Positions 1 through 12,606 of a stretch of 64,000 nucleotides of DNA are shown in pieces. Source of the stretch: Daphnia carinata (Eukaryota; Arthropoda; Branchiopoda; Diplostraca; Daphniidae). The stretch is taken from NCBI RefSeq assembly GCF_022539665.2, contig NC_081340.1:6137357-6201356 (forward strand). Reading direction: 5' to 3'. Below the pieces are notes generated by a model that worked only from the letters and a program-made list of their open reading frames with translations, searched no databases and was not told the DNA's origin. The position numbers and the translations under genes were made by a program. Numbering within the stretch: the first letter of the stretch is position 1; the number at the start of each line of letters is the position of its first letter.

Positions 1-138
1 TTGTTTAGAGTATTAAAAAAAAAACAAAAAAAAAACAAGCTATTAGAATGGAATCCATTATCCCAATTTTTCGTTTCTAGGAATCAACTTTTAATGGACT
101 AAAAAAATGTTTTTTTGTTTTTTTTTTTTTTAAATCAG

Positions 139-474
139 GTAAACCATCCGCAAGCTTGTTATGCCAAGATATGTCGTTCGGATATCGATTGCCTTGGAGG
201 TAAAACAGAACGCGTTTGCTGCTACAACGGGTAAAGCATTACATAATCAATTTACCAATTGCGGCCAAACACCTTTCAAAATTTGCAATTGCAATGCCAT
301 TTAGTTGCATCCGAACGTGCATGATTAAAGTCAAACCGCCACCTTTCTTTGATTACGTGGAGAGCTACAGCGACTCCCATCGCAAATCAGGTGAGTACCG
401 ACAATTAAAACAAAATCTATCATATTTCATTAACGGCCCAACATTTCGAAACAAAATGGAAGAAAGGCTTTCCC

Positions 475-505
<31 letters not shown>

Positions 506-1166
506 AAAGAAAAGTCTGAAAAACATTGGACGATAATGATGATGACATTATTGCGCAGGAGAATTCATTGCCCTCCCGCAGCGCCCCGTACTCCACGTGT
601 GTTTAGATTAGTAATTTTCTCTTTGTGAGACGATTGCGGCAGGCCCGAACGCATTTTCACTATGGCGGCACGCGTGAGAAAAAAAAAAAAAGAAAAGAAA
701 ATCATGAGAAATGAAGCGAAACTACCACAGGCTGTTTGAGCGCTCGTAAGTAAAAAAACTTCTCGTCAGCTGTAATTCACCCGCAGAGGAGGACAAACAA
801 GCAACCACCGAAAACCGGGGTCTCCCCCCCCCCCCAAAAAAAAAAAAAAAAACACAGCCGTAATGAATTTAATGGCCATCATAAAGAGGCGATGCCGTCG
901 TCGGCCTTGTTAAATTATATTTTAGCTACCGCGGATGATGTCTTTTCCCCCCTTCCGATTTACGCACTGGCGACGCATTTGCTCAAAGGGACCACAAAGG
1001 AAAAAAAAAAAAAATTAAAAGAAGCGGAACGGGATGAGCGTGTCAAAGTGTTTAAATTAGATCGTACCCTTGATATTTTCTAATAATGAGACTGGGAACA
1101 GGGAAATAAAAAAAAAAAATAATAAAAGTCTGAAAGCGCATTTTATACGAAAAAAAAAATGGAGGG

Positions 1167-1199
<33 letters not shown>

Positions 1200-1450
1200 C
1201 GGAAATAGATCGAATAACATTAGTGGTCAGTTTTCTCTTTTTTTTTTTGTTGTTGTTATTGTAGGGGAGGGGGCACGGTCCCGATATTCAATTAAAGCGG
1301 CGTGAGCTCACATCCGGAAACTCTCGTTGAGAATAGATCGAACAAATACACACAAGAAAATCCCCCATTCTTCCTTATGCGTGTGTGACCGATTGAGTAA
1401 TAATAGGAAGGGGAAGGAAAGACTGTTGGGAAATTTTTTTTTAATGTATC

Positions 1451-1481
<31 letters not shown>

Positions 1482-1908
1482 TCTTCTCAATAGAAAGTTT
1501 TGTGTTCCCGTTGAACACAATGCCATTTCTCCTCGTCCGCGGCCCTTCTTTAGATAATGTATTCCTTTCACGATAATAATCGAAGTCAAGCAAAAATGGA
1601 CGTGCGTGTTCTTTCAAATGTACGAATGATAATGCCGCCTCGACGCCCTCCCCCTCTCCACCCACAATTTCTTTTGATTATTATGTTTGAAGTTTTTTTT
1701 TTTGTTGTTCTGTTATCCCCGATTCGTTGGGATTTCTATTTTGGCAGATGTCGGTATGGGACAAAATATTCGTGCGGGATCGGCGGAAGTGGCTGAATTC
1801 CAGCGGCCCGCCATTGTGCTGACTCTGCCCGGCGGATGCCACCTAACCCAGGAGCAGTACGACACTTATCAAAAATTCCAAGTATCCCCCAACATTCGGC
1901 AGTGGTAA
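139..1908 (+). CDS. WAP-like cysteine-rich secreted protein, 3' part
   Basis: Three exons fit in one frame: 139-230, 305-390 and 1748-1908 (TAA). The upstream part, including start and any signal peptide, lies outside the window. The first two exons encode a cysteine array C-x4-C-x5-C-x8-CC-x3-C-x3-C, which matches the last seven cysteines of a whey acidic protein (WAP) four-disulfide core; the junction G codon before the sixth cysteine is split by the intron. After it come a short linker and a last exon with one more cysteine, ending QVSPNIRQW. WAP domains usually belong to secreted protease inhibitors or antimicrobial proteins, so an extracellular role is likely. The exact orthologue is not recognised. 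The second intron (391-1747) is long for this window and packed with poly-A and poly-T runs. Confidence 0.6.
391..1747. other. long homopolymer-rich intron
   Basis: This intron of the WAP-like gene holds many poly-A runs (for example around 478-510, 680-692, 1170-1197) and poly-T runs (1452-1477). Open frames here translate mostly as Lys or Phe stretches and are not credible genes. Confidence 0.6.
824..852 (+). repeat. C12-A17 compound homopolymer
   Basis: A run of twelve C is followed directly by seventeen A. The same C(n)A(n) arrangement recurs at 50845-50869 and, on the minus strand, at 2442-2473 and 30984-31010. Confidence 0.9.
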
Positions 1909-2441
1909 ATCAAATCAAATATTTTTGTTTTTTTTTTTTTGTTTTAAAGAGAGAAAATAACAGACACAAAAAATGGGAGAGAACGAAAGAGACAAAAGAC
2001 ACGTGAACAAGAGGTAGAAATGGAAATGATTTCTTTGAGGAATGCTATTCCTCCTAGATGGCTATCCATCATTCACTAGTCTGAACGACTGGGGAACACA
2101 CAAGAAAAAAAAAAAAAATCATTTTTCTTTATTTAAAGAAAGAAGAAAATTCTCTTGATTTTATCATTCTTTTTTTTTTTTCTTTCCAAAAATATCAAAA
2201 GTTACTGCCTGGCGGGAGACGTCTTTTGCCAACTTCAAATCAATCCGAAAGCACCTTGATCGATGAGCGGGGCCCCAACATTTTTTCTTCCCTTTTTTTT
2301 TTTTTTTTTATTGTTATTACGATTCCCTTCACTTCTGTCTCTTTACTTTTTTTTTTGTGCCATACTTACACATATCCGTCATATTCATGAAACGACACAC
2401 ACAGACATAGAAACTCTCCCCTTCCCCCTCCCGAAATAAAA

Positions 2442-2473
2442 TTTTTTTTTTTTTTTGGGGGGGGGGGGGGGGG
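2442..2473 (-). repeat. T15-G17 compound homopolymer (C17A15 on minus)
   Basis: Fifteen T are followed directly by seventeen G. Read on the minus strand it is the same C(n)A(n) pattern as at 824 and 50845. Confidence 0.9.
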
Positions 2474-3877
2474 TGAGGAAGAAAAGATGTCAAACAGGTA
2501 AATATCTCTATATATATATAAATTGTTGTATATGTTCATATGTATAATCTTTCAAGAGAGCAATACACACCCGGAGTGGTAAAGTCTCAAAAAAAAAAAA
2601 AGTGTGTTCAAGAAAAAAAAAAAAAAAAAAAAAAAGTTCAAAGGTCAAAAAGCGACTCGCAGGGCGGCTGAGCCGGTGCAACAAACAAGACACGACCCAC
2701 AAGAGACACGGGAATAAAAAAAAAAAAAAAAAAAAAAGGTAAAAACTCCCCCCACCTGGCCGACAAGAATAAAAAAAAATCCTCTCCATTTTTGCCTTCC
2801 CCCCCTTTTTTTTCTAACCAAAAAAAAAAAAAAAAAAAAAAAAAAATGAAGTAAAAGGAGACATTCCAAAATCTGTTGAACGATCTCGCATAGAGCTAAG
2901 AAAAAAAGGGGGGGGGGGGGGAAAGAAAGGCTGTGCCCTGCTCAATACACAAAACAAATGGCTAAATAAATTTAAAAAACAAAACAAGAACCCCGCGCGC
3001 GCAAGCACACACGAACCCGGTGGACCCCCTTCCGCCCTGGCCCGGAACGCACCTCTATCCAGACATAAGGATACAAAGAAATAACCAACCAAATGCAATC
3101 GATAGCGACTTATTATACGCGTACCCTATCCAGTACTGTCGGCATTCCTCCGGCATATTCCACACACACAAGATGAAGAGCGGAGGGTTTTATTCTTTTT
3201 TTTTTCAAAATATATTCTGTATCTCTGGCGCAAGATAACGAGAAAGGGAAAAGTTGTTTGTTGGGGTTTTTGCCCCCCCTCGACGTCAGTGACTTTACTT
3301 CATCTCCTTTTTGTGCCAAGCTCAAATGTTTCGCTTTTCTCTTCTTTTTTTTTTTTTTTTTTTTGTTTTTCTTCATACCTTTTCGGAGAAATTCGTGTAC
3401 CTGTGCAGTCGGACTACATTTCCTCCACTTCTTTTTTTTTTTCTTTCTTGGTCGATTTCCAAGCACCAAGTTGTGCTGCTTCTGGGCAGAGCGAGCCAGA
3501 AGAGGAACAAACGCAGCTGCAATACATACCCTACGGGCAACTACACTCGCATCCATCCAACTTTCTAAAGCTCTCAACGCAACAAGAAAACGACGCAAAG
3601 TGCTGTTGCGTCCAGTGCCAAAGTCTTCATGTTCAAATAAAAAACACGACACACACACAAAAACGGCGGTCGCAAAAATAAAAATCAGATGCTCTCCCGC
3701 GTCACCCCTCCCAAAACTGTTTACTTCTAAATATTGGCCACACCCCATAGTTGATGAAGAGCCAGGCGCGGCTTTAAAAGAGTCACGTTTCAAAAAGAAG
3801 CCAAACCTCAAAGTAGCGGCCAAATAGAAAGGAAAAAAAAAAAAAAAAAAAAAAAAAAGAGAGATACCGCCGCCGCT

Positions 3878-3915
<38 letters not shown>

Positions 3916-3925
3916 GGGGGGGGGG
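3878..3925 (+). repeat. long poly-G tract
   Basis: About 36 G, then TT, then ten G. The run is flanked by a 27-base class poly-A run upstream and poly-T downstream. It could fold as a G-quadruplex, and its exact length is likely to be unreliable in any assembly. Confidence 0.85.
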
Positions 3926-4398
3926 ACATTTCTTCTTTTTTTTTTTTTTTTTTTTCTCCAACGGGTACAAGGTAGAAAAGAGCGTCGCTTAGAGTGTAGT
4001 TTATTGAAGGGGGCTGGATTTCGTTTCTGAGGTCAGGTGTGCGGTAGCTGGGAGGCGAGTCGTCAGTAGGAGCATGGATTGCGGCCCGACGACATTGCCG
4101 TTCGCTCTTCTTACAAAATAGAAACCCAAAAGAAAAAAAAAAAACCAACATCTAAAAAAAGGATACGCTTTGCTGGATATGACACTCGACTGGGCAAGTT
4201 AGACAGATACTTCACGAACGTTAAAGTCGAAAGGAAAAAAAAAAAAAAATTAGTGAAGTGCGTGAAACGTGTGAAAAAAAAAAAAAAGTGTTTCCCCCCC
4301 CCCCCCCCTTACGATACCTTTCAAACATCGGTCAAGATTGTAAACGAGAGAGAAAGTGTGGAAAGAGATGAGTGACGGACCGGCTTTCGAGATCCCCC

Positions 4399-7300
4399 AT
4401 GTCCTCCGATTGTGCTACGATTGTTGACGTGTCTGGTGGCGACAAGATGAGGCGGTTTCTTTCACGCCGTCCGAGTCTTCGCCTGTTGGCCGCTCCTATA
4501 CTTTTGCTAGCCGCTTTCACCGTGGTCGGCCTGATGACCGATTGGATCGACTGGAACACGAGTAAGAATTGCGGCGTCGACAAATCGTCGCTTTCATCTG
4601 CCAAATTCAATAGCCAAAGAGGCAGCGTTCGTCAGCGCGATGAGGCCGCATCGAGTGGCGCAATGGCGCACTGGCGGCAAGATTCCGATCAAGCTTACGC
4701 AAGGTCCATGAACGAGTCGTCGTTTTCATCGTCTCGGCCCGATGTCTGCCGAAGCGTGACTGCCTCTCGCGCCGATATCGACACTATGGATGTCTACCCT
4801 ACACTCAATTTCCAGGTCGGTATCGATTGTTTTTCTTTTCAGACGATCAATCGCTGGCTGCTGTCGCGATTTTCCCAAGTCTGTTTCTTCAAACATTTGA
4901 CATTGGCGCGGCTGTTTTCAAAATCAAGATGATTCATTTCCATTTCCATTTCCATTTTTTTTTTTAAATTCTCAACTGGAAGCCGGAATACATGCGCAGG
5001 AGGGATTTTTGGGACTCGTCGCTAGAAAAACGCTACAACGAATACAAGAAGGATAAGACTCGCCCTGCTCTCAAGGTTCTGTTAATCACCAAATGTTTTT
5101 TTTTTCTTTTCTTTCTTTTTGGTTTTCATGTCATCCATCATTCCTCGTTCCGTTTGCTCCTTTACTCTTTCTCTTTTCTTCTGCTCACTCGTTTCCACGT
5201 GTTCCACTTAACTCGACTCTTTATCACGACAAACGGTATTTATGCCACGTCAAAAGTGACGACGCTAACAACAGCAACGCACAATTAAAACTCGTTACGT
5301 ACGCCAGTAGAGAGAGAAAAAAAAAAAGGGGGACCGCTTGTCATCGCATTTTTACAAAAGCCTTGTCATCAAATTAGAGTCGAGTTCTACCCCTCCCCCT
5401 TCCACGTCATCGACACCCATTGCCAAGCGATCCAAGAATTTTTTTAATGCAATATCGATCCATCAACATTTTATTTTTTATTTGAATAAAAAAAAAAAAA
5501 AAAAAAAATAGGTTGTAGTGTTGCCTCATTCGCACGTCGACCCCGGCTGGTTGAAAACATTTGAAAACTATTACGCCCAGACGACGCATTCGATTCTGGA
5601 TAATTTGGTGGCCAAGTTAACTCAGCACAAGAACATGACATTCATCTGGACGGAAATAGCGTACTTTGCCCTTTGGTGGGAAAGGTATGTGTACAAAAAG
5701 GAACCGGTCTGAAAGTTTGCTTGTTTTTGTTTGTTTTTGTTTTTTTTTTTGTTTTTTTTTTCGGAGCGATCTAATGAACTGATTATGTTGCGAACTTATT
5801 CTCAGCGCGTTGCCAGCGAAAAAACGTCAGATTCAAAAGCTGGTGGAGGAAGGGCGACTTGAATTCACATCAGGCACTTGGGTCATGGTGGACGAAGCCA
5901 CTCCTCACCTTTACAGTATGCTCGATCAAATGATTGAAGGTAACGGTCAAAAAACAAAGCGCATAGTCGATTCAAATAATAACCCCAAAATAGAGGGCGG
6001 ATAAAAACAGCGATGAAGGTCAACTCAACTTTGTTTTGTTCTTTTCGCAAATGCTCTCTGTACACGTGCAGGCCATCAGTGGCTCAAATCCCGTCTGGGC
6101 GTGTCTCCCAAGTCGGCCTGGACAGTCGATCCTTTCGGTCACGGCCCGGTGGCACCTTACCTCCTGCACGCAGCGGGACTACAAAACACGGTCGTGCAAC
6201 GTATCCACTACGGTAAATCAAGTTTGAAAAAATAAAAAATAAAAATAAAACTATTCGAGAACCTCAAACGACTTTCTGATTACATTTTGGTTTTATATAA
6301 AAGGATGGAAGCGCTGGATGGCTGACCGACAAGTGAGCGATTTCTATTGGAAACTGCCGTGGGAGAGTGCAGGTCAAGATTCGATATTGTGTCACAACTT
6401 CCCGTACGACATCTACACGACAAAACATTCGTGCGGACCCAACCCAAAAACGTGCTTGGGATACGATTTCCGCAACGTCCGCGGTGAATACAACGGTACG
6501 TCCAGCGCTTTAACACAATCATATTTTTTTTTGGAGGGGAGGAGGGAGTCGAGTTGAAATGAAAAGAAGGGAAACGAACCGTTAACCGTAATCCTTGGTT
6601 GAACTCCGCCATATGAAAATGTCCTTTGACGTCTTTGGGAAAGTAAAGAACATAATTGAGTCATTTTAGATCGAGCCAGAGTAGCGAATAGTGCGTTCTG
6701 CGCCACACAAAAAAAATCAAGATCAAGAGGCCTGCATCAATTGAAACAAGGAATTTGACCTTTCCCTTCCACAACAACAACAACAACAACAACAACAAAA
6801 AAATAGTTGAAGGGAAAAGTTTGACGTTGACATTGTCCGTTGACGGGTCATGTCAACCGCACAACATCACGAATTCAGGCAACAGTTAAAAATGATTTTC
6901 CTTCCCTTTCTTTGAAAAGAAAAAGTCGTCGAACTCGAATAGAAATAAAAGGACAATTCGAGTGGTACAGTTGACTTCACTTCCTCCTAGACAAGGATAA
7001 CGACACAAGATTTATCCTAATCGATTGCCCTTCAAGTCGGCGGGAAAGTGTGGTGCGTGACCGAGACGGCAAAACAGGCTATCGTTCAATGAATAGCACT
7101 AGCTGTGTGGACCCGGATTGTGTGCTCTTTCACGTACCTCTTTCATTCCCTACCCTCTCAATGTTATTTTTCTTTTCCTTTTTTTTTTTGTTCTCTTTTT
7201 CGTTGTTGACGAATTTGATTGCGAACACTTTATAACCGGTTGGCTTGTCGCTTCGTTCCGATTCACGCATTTTTTTTTCAAGTCACGACATTGCCCGTTT

Positions 7301-9835
7301 GCACGTACACATTTACGACGCTAACTTTTTTGTTTTGTTTCCCCTCCCCCCTTTTGTTATCTTGTTATTTAGAATTTACAATGAACTCGGCGCCCATCAC
7401 GCGAACAAACATTCAAACTAAAGCGGAGGTGCTGCTGGAGCAGTACGCCAAAACGGGCTCGCTGACGCGTCACAATATCGTGCTGGCTCTTGTGGGAGAC
7501 GACTTTCGTTACGATCACGATATCGAATGGGACCAGCAGTACACCAATTATCAGAACCTCTTTAACTACATCAACGCCAGGAAGGACGTCTACCAGACAG
7601 AGATTGGATTCGGGACACTCACCGATTACTTTGAAGCGGTGCGAGGTCGAGTGGACAATTTCCCAACTGTCAAAGGTGATTTCTTTCCATACGCCGACAT
7701 TTTCAGTGAAGGACGGCCCGCGTACTGGACCGGTTATTTCACATCGCGACCTTACTACAAAGTAAAAGACACAAGCAAAATAAGAATTTTTAAATAAACA
7801 CGCATTTTCAACGCAAATCAAAAAACGAAAGATGCATAATTTTTTTTTGAACCTATTCGTCTTACCCGAATGATAGATGTTGGCTCGTGAACTGGAAGAT
7901 CGACTCAGAGGAGCGGAGATTCTCTACACTGTGGCCCTCAACCGAGCGAGACAGAACGCGTTACGATTTCCAACGGCCAGACGTGTAATGGATCACAAGT
8001 ATGGCGCGTTGGTTCAAGCAAGAAGATGGCTGGCCCTTTTCCAACATCACGATGCCATCACCGGCACGAGTAAAACGGCTGTCATGCAGGATTACGGCCA
8101 GAAACTGTTCCAGGCGTTGAAGGACGCGGCCAATATCGCATCGAGCAGTGCGTCCATCCTCATGTCGGCCGACGATGACGAGTGGAAGCGTTTCCGTCTT
8201 TTGCCTTCTCTTCGGCGGCCTACTTATGACAAGCTGGCCCAAAAGACGACACTCGATTTGGCGGGAACGGACCAGATGGAAAAGACGGTCGTCTTGTACA
8301 ACTCGGAGGCTCACCATCGCGACGAAATGGTACGGCTCAAGACGAGCTGGCCTTATGTCCGGGTACTGGATCCTGAAGGGCATAAAGTCCGGCACCAACT
8401 GAACCCCGTGTGGACTCTTCAACATCACCAACGACTTGAACACGCTCCAGAAACTTTCCAACTGGTTTTCATAGCTTCTTTGGCGCCGCTATCTCTGACG
8501 GCCTTCCGCATCCAAAGGATGCACACGCCGACCGACTCCAACAACATCAAGACGCTCGTCTACAGCACGTTTGATAACACGACATTGAACGGGCCATTCA
8601 AATCACAGCGGCTGGAACAATTGGTCGACATCCAAGTTGAAAATCGCAAGATCAAATTGCTTTTCGACGGTCAATCAGGTTTCCTGAAATCCATCCGATC
8701 AAAGGTCACCGATCGTGTGACTCCATGCGCCATGCAATTCGCTGCATATCCTTCGAGCATGTTCCATAGCGGGGCTTACCTTTTCATGCCCGATGCGAAT
8801 GCAATCGATCCGCAAATTGATGTCTTGAAAGGGTTCAACGGCAAGCCTCAGATTTTCATCATTAGTGGACCTGTCATGTCGGAAGTGTCCGTTGTTTACA
8901 GCCAGCTTCTTGTCCACTCGACCATCATTTTCCACAAAAAGTTGGAAGATCTCATCTGGATGGAAACGACATTGGATATGGGACCAGCACCCAATTTTAG
9001 AGAGCACGAATTCTTCATCCGGTTCAAAACAGGACTGCAAAATGTTGACCCCGTTAACGGCACGGCGGAATTCTTTACTGATCAGAACGGATTTGCCTTC
9101 GCCCGGCGAGTTCGTCACAGTGCACTGGGCGTGGAGGCCAATTACTATCCGATCACTAGCGCCGCATTCATTCAGGACGAAACGCAGCGGCTGAACGTGT
9201 TGGTCAACAGCGCTAAAGGCTTTACTTCTCTCGAAAAAGGGTGGATGGAATTCATGTTGGACCGTCGAACCATCCACGATGATGGCAGAGGAATGGGAGA
9301 AGGAATGACGGATAACCTTCCAATAATAACACCCTTTGTCTTAATGCTGGAGGATAGAAAAGGCACTGGCGACGAGGTGAAGAAATTAAGTCTTCCGGCT
9401 ACATTCGCCTCGTCAAGATTGATGTATCCAGCTGCAGCCTTCATTGTTGATGCCGATGAAGCGGAACAGGCCGATTTTATCGCGAGGACACGGGTATTAT
9501 TCCTAAATCAGCCCTTGCCTTGCAATATCCATATGGTCGGTCTACGAACGCTTTCTGAACCCGGATTGGCGGAAGCCGAACTACCATCAAACTCGGCGTT
9601 ACTAACTCTTCACAATCGGGCCATCGATTGTTCCATAACAAACGATTTAGCTTTGTGCGGTGCGGTTGATCCAGAGGATCGGGTCTTCTATCCGGGGACA
9701 TCTTTCATCGGACTGGAACTCGACAAGGTGGAGCGCACTTCCCTTACTGGGCTCCAAACGACAGGCCCGGTTGATTTCGATTCTGCCCGCCTTCCTCTGA
9801 TGGAACTGGGCTCTTTTAACCTCACTTTTGTTTGA
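4399..9835 (+). CDS. Golgi alpha-mannosidase II-type glycosidase (GH38)
   Basis: Eight exons: 4399-4815, 4983-5075, 5512-5684, 5806-5939, 6072-6212, 6304-6495, 7373-7761, 7877-9835 (1165 aa). It trims mannose from N-glycans in the Golgi. A short cytosolic tail and one hydrophobic segment ([19 protein letters not shown]) give the type II membrane anchor. GH38 landmarks appear in order: HSHVDPGW (zinc ligands His and Asp), then VDPFGHGP with the presumed nucleophile Asp, then [12 protein letters not shown] with the later zinc-ligand His. In place of the usual Cys-Pro-Trp after the CLGYDF segment the protein reads GEYNEFT; I tentatively place it in the arthropod IIb/III branch rather than classical IIa. 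The ATG at 4399 is the first methionine before the anchor. A possible AATAAA signal lies at 9892-9897. Confidence 0.93.
6496..7372. other. long mannosidase intron
   Basis: This 877-base intron separates the GEYN and EFT codons. It contains a (CAA)n microsatellite and poly-T runs. No extra in-frame exon was found in it. Confidence 0.6.
6771..6797 (+). repeat. (CAA)n microsatellite
   Basis: About nine CAA units in an intron of the mannosidase gene. Confidence 0.9.
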
Positions 9836-9915
9836 GGCGAAAATGTTTTCTTAGTCAAACGATCTGCAATATTCACCCAATGAACGATAATAATAAATAC
9901 ATTTGAAGTATACGA

Positions 9916-12212
9916 TCACAATTCTGGAGCAATTTCGGAAGGGTTGATTGGAGAGACGATTTGGTCGTAATGGATCCGTGGAACGGTAGGGTCCGTTGAT
10001 CTGGGGAGTGTTTGACCAACATGATACCATAATGCCGGCCGATTTGAAACAACGAGTTCATCCAATTTTTGTTTAAGATCGCCTAACGTTGCCGGTTGAA
10101 TGTCTGACGCTGTGATAAAACAAAATGCTACCAGATGATGCATCCTTTTGACAAAATCGAGCAGAGTGTTTTGAAGTGTCTTATCATCCCATGGCGTATT
10201 TGGACCATCTTCCTCGTAGAGAACTAGTCTTTCCAATCGATTGCACTCAAAGAGAGCATTGAGAATGTTCAGAGATTGATCCGCAATTTGTTCATCATAC
10301 TCGTTGGCGTATTGTAATCTAAAAAAAGCGTGGAAATAGTAAAACAATCTTTCATTGATGAAGTAAGAAACGCCCACCTAAGATCTCGTAGACTTCTAGC
10401 CAAAGATATGAAGCGCCCAAAATTTTCGAAACATCTGACATTGGTAAGGCCACCACAGATGTGGAGACTTTTTAGTTGTGGACAGCCCTTGAAAACCTGC
10501 AAATTTGGGGTCATTAGTTTAGATTGATAAATAGGTACTATTAAAAGTGGAAAGTAGATTTACCGCTTCAAAGAATTCGCCATCAAACAAATCAAACGCA
10601 TTCAAACTCAATGTAGTTAACCGAGGACAACATATCACTTTCAAGAAATCCGCAGTCACACTAGCAGATGGAGATTCATGGTTCACTGGTGTCCAAGGGC
10701 TCAAAGCCGAACGATTTGAATAGCCAATATGTAGGGCATCCAAATTCGGAGTAGCATTTATGAAATGTTCCAGGATTTCTATAAAATTAGAAAAGTATGA
10801 ATTCAACAGACAGTGTATGATAAGAGTATAAGACCTACTTGGATTAGGAAAACTACACGTGTAAACCAGCGTTTTTAAATGTTGCAGTTTCCAGTCACCT
10901 TTAATGAAAAACGGGTTACCGTTGTTATCATTTAAAAGCAAGTGTTCCAATTTAGGATGGTTTCGGCACAATTCGTCGACACCCTGTAAGTTAAAAGAGA
11001 AGACAATTACCTAATCTCAGGGGAAGGATGCAAAATAAAATTATACTTTGGAATTTATGCAGTAGCCATGAATGTAGCGAATGTTAGACGACGTGTCGGG
11101 CGTGATCCAATGGCCTAACCCAATGCCACCAATGTGCTCTAAATGCACAGATCGCTGGTTACTCCAAACAAAGTCCGGTAAATAGCCACACAAGATTGAT
11201 TTTAATTGATTGTTCGAAGCAATGGCGTCTGAGAGGATTTCGATTTCTTCCTTTATCCAAATACGTTCTATGGAGTTCATGTTATATTGGGAAAATATCC
11301 AATTAACGAGTCCCTTGACACATTCGTCATCGTACGAAATAACGCCACCCCTCTTTAAAATAACCAATTTTTTCAACGAAGCCATCCACCCTAAATGAGG
11401 GAAGAATTCGTTGCGTACATGGTTCACGAATTCTTCGTCATAATCGTTTTTCCCAAATGGCCCATACCTGAAATAGTCTTCACTATAATCGATTTCCACA
11501 TGGAGATCCACACATATCTTACAGCAACTGTATGACAATTAAAAGGATTACATTACCCAAATGTTACACATATAAAAATTGCAACTTTATATTACCTTAA
11601 TAAATGCAAAATCATGCACCAGGAGTCTATATAATAGGCACTGTTGAATACCAGAATTTTCACATCAGTCAGTTTTGCAAAACCATCGGACAGTGATGGC
11701 AATGCTCTAGATAATGTTCCAAATTTTCGTGTCTTTTGAAAAGCTTTCAAGTCATCCTCTGTTACACTGATTCCAATACTTGTTATTTGATTACAACTCT
11801 TGAATATAACTGAAAGATCTGATAGGTTCAATTTGGTATCTTGAACATGTAGGGAATTCAACTGCTTCATTGATAAGACAACATCGTACAGAGAACCATG
11901 TGGTAGCCAGTAACAATGGCTGACATCTAAACATGTGACCATTTCTGGGCAAACCCAATTCCTGATGTATGAATGGAATAGCTCTTCAGTCAAAGAATAA
12001 CATTGGTGGATTGACACCGTTCTGCAGCAGCCAAAAAACATTTAGATTTTAGAGATACATTAGATCTATAAATGTTACCGTCTGCCACCGTACAGATACG
12101 AAAACCTATTGGAGACCCCTGAGAGTGAAAAAGTCATGCAATCTTTCCCGCCCAAAAACTGGAAAAGATGAAGCAGTATGTCATCTGGGAGCTCATCGAA
12201 AATTATTCCCAT
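9916..12212 (-). CDS. F-box and leucine-rich-repeat-like protein
   Basis: Seven exons on the minus strand: 12212-12079, 12021-11596, 11527-11047, 10983-10839, 10778-10564, 10496-10378, 10318-9916 (640 aa). The first exon starts MGIIFDELPDDILLHLFQFL, a clear F-box, so the protein probably brings substrates to an SCF ubiquitin ligase by binding Skp1. The rest has irregular leucine-rich text with repeated units such as CPRLTTLSLNAF, CPQLKSLHICGG and HPKLEHLLLND, as in FBXL-type substrate-binding arcs. The specific orthologue is not recognised, and lineage-specific F-box/LRR families are common in arthropods. The stop lies only 80 bases from the convergent mannosidase stop. Confidence 0.8.
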
Positions 12213-12606
12213 TTCTACTTGAAAACCACAATCGATTTCCAACAAGAAAGTTGTTGAATTGTACTCTTTAGAAATTGAAATTCAAAATTGATTTCAAAAT
12301 AGCTTGTATACGACTTTAAGAAGTTTTGAAAAGTGTTTCGATTTCAGTTTATTTCCTAGCGCTCCTTCTGCGAAAATGGTCGACAAAGGAAGCCCTATCT
12401 AGCCACTAGCAAAATACTGGATTATTTAACGATCAGAATCAGATATACTTATAAAGAAACACTTATGTCAGCTTCAGTTACAAAAGAGATTATAGGAAAT
12501 AAAAAAAGCATATGATGAACTACGGAAAAAAAATAGATATCAAGTTAAATTGCTTTCCAAACACGAAAATCGACTCTGCGAATATATTAAAGCAGCGATA
12601 TATAGG
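12213..12606. other. spacer between NCAPD2 stop and F-box gene start
   Basis: Both flanking genes run on the minus strand, so this 394-base spacer must hold the 3' UTR of NCAPD2 and the promoter of the F-box gene. It is A/T-rich and no other gene was seen. Confidence 0.6.

Larger units (their letters stand above)
1909..4398. other. intergenic, low complexity
   Basis: No credible gene was seen between the WAP-like stop codon and the mannosidase start. The stretch is dominated by poly-T and poly-A of 10-30 bases and several poly-G runs. Open frames on either strand translate to Phe, Lys, Pro or Gly runs and have no family resemblance. It must contain the 3' UTR of the WAP-like gene and the promoter of the mannosidase gene, but no firm core-promoter motif was found. 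Confidence 0.6.

Noticed and set aside
1909-4371. Long open frames on both strands between the WAP-like and mannosidase genes, up to 285 codons
   Set aside because: They translate mainly to Phe, Lys, Pro and Gly homopolymers from poly-T, poly-A and poly-G runs and have no family text.
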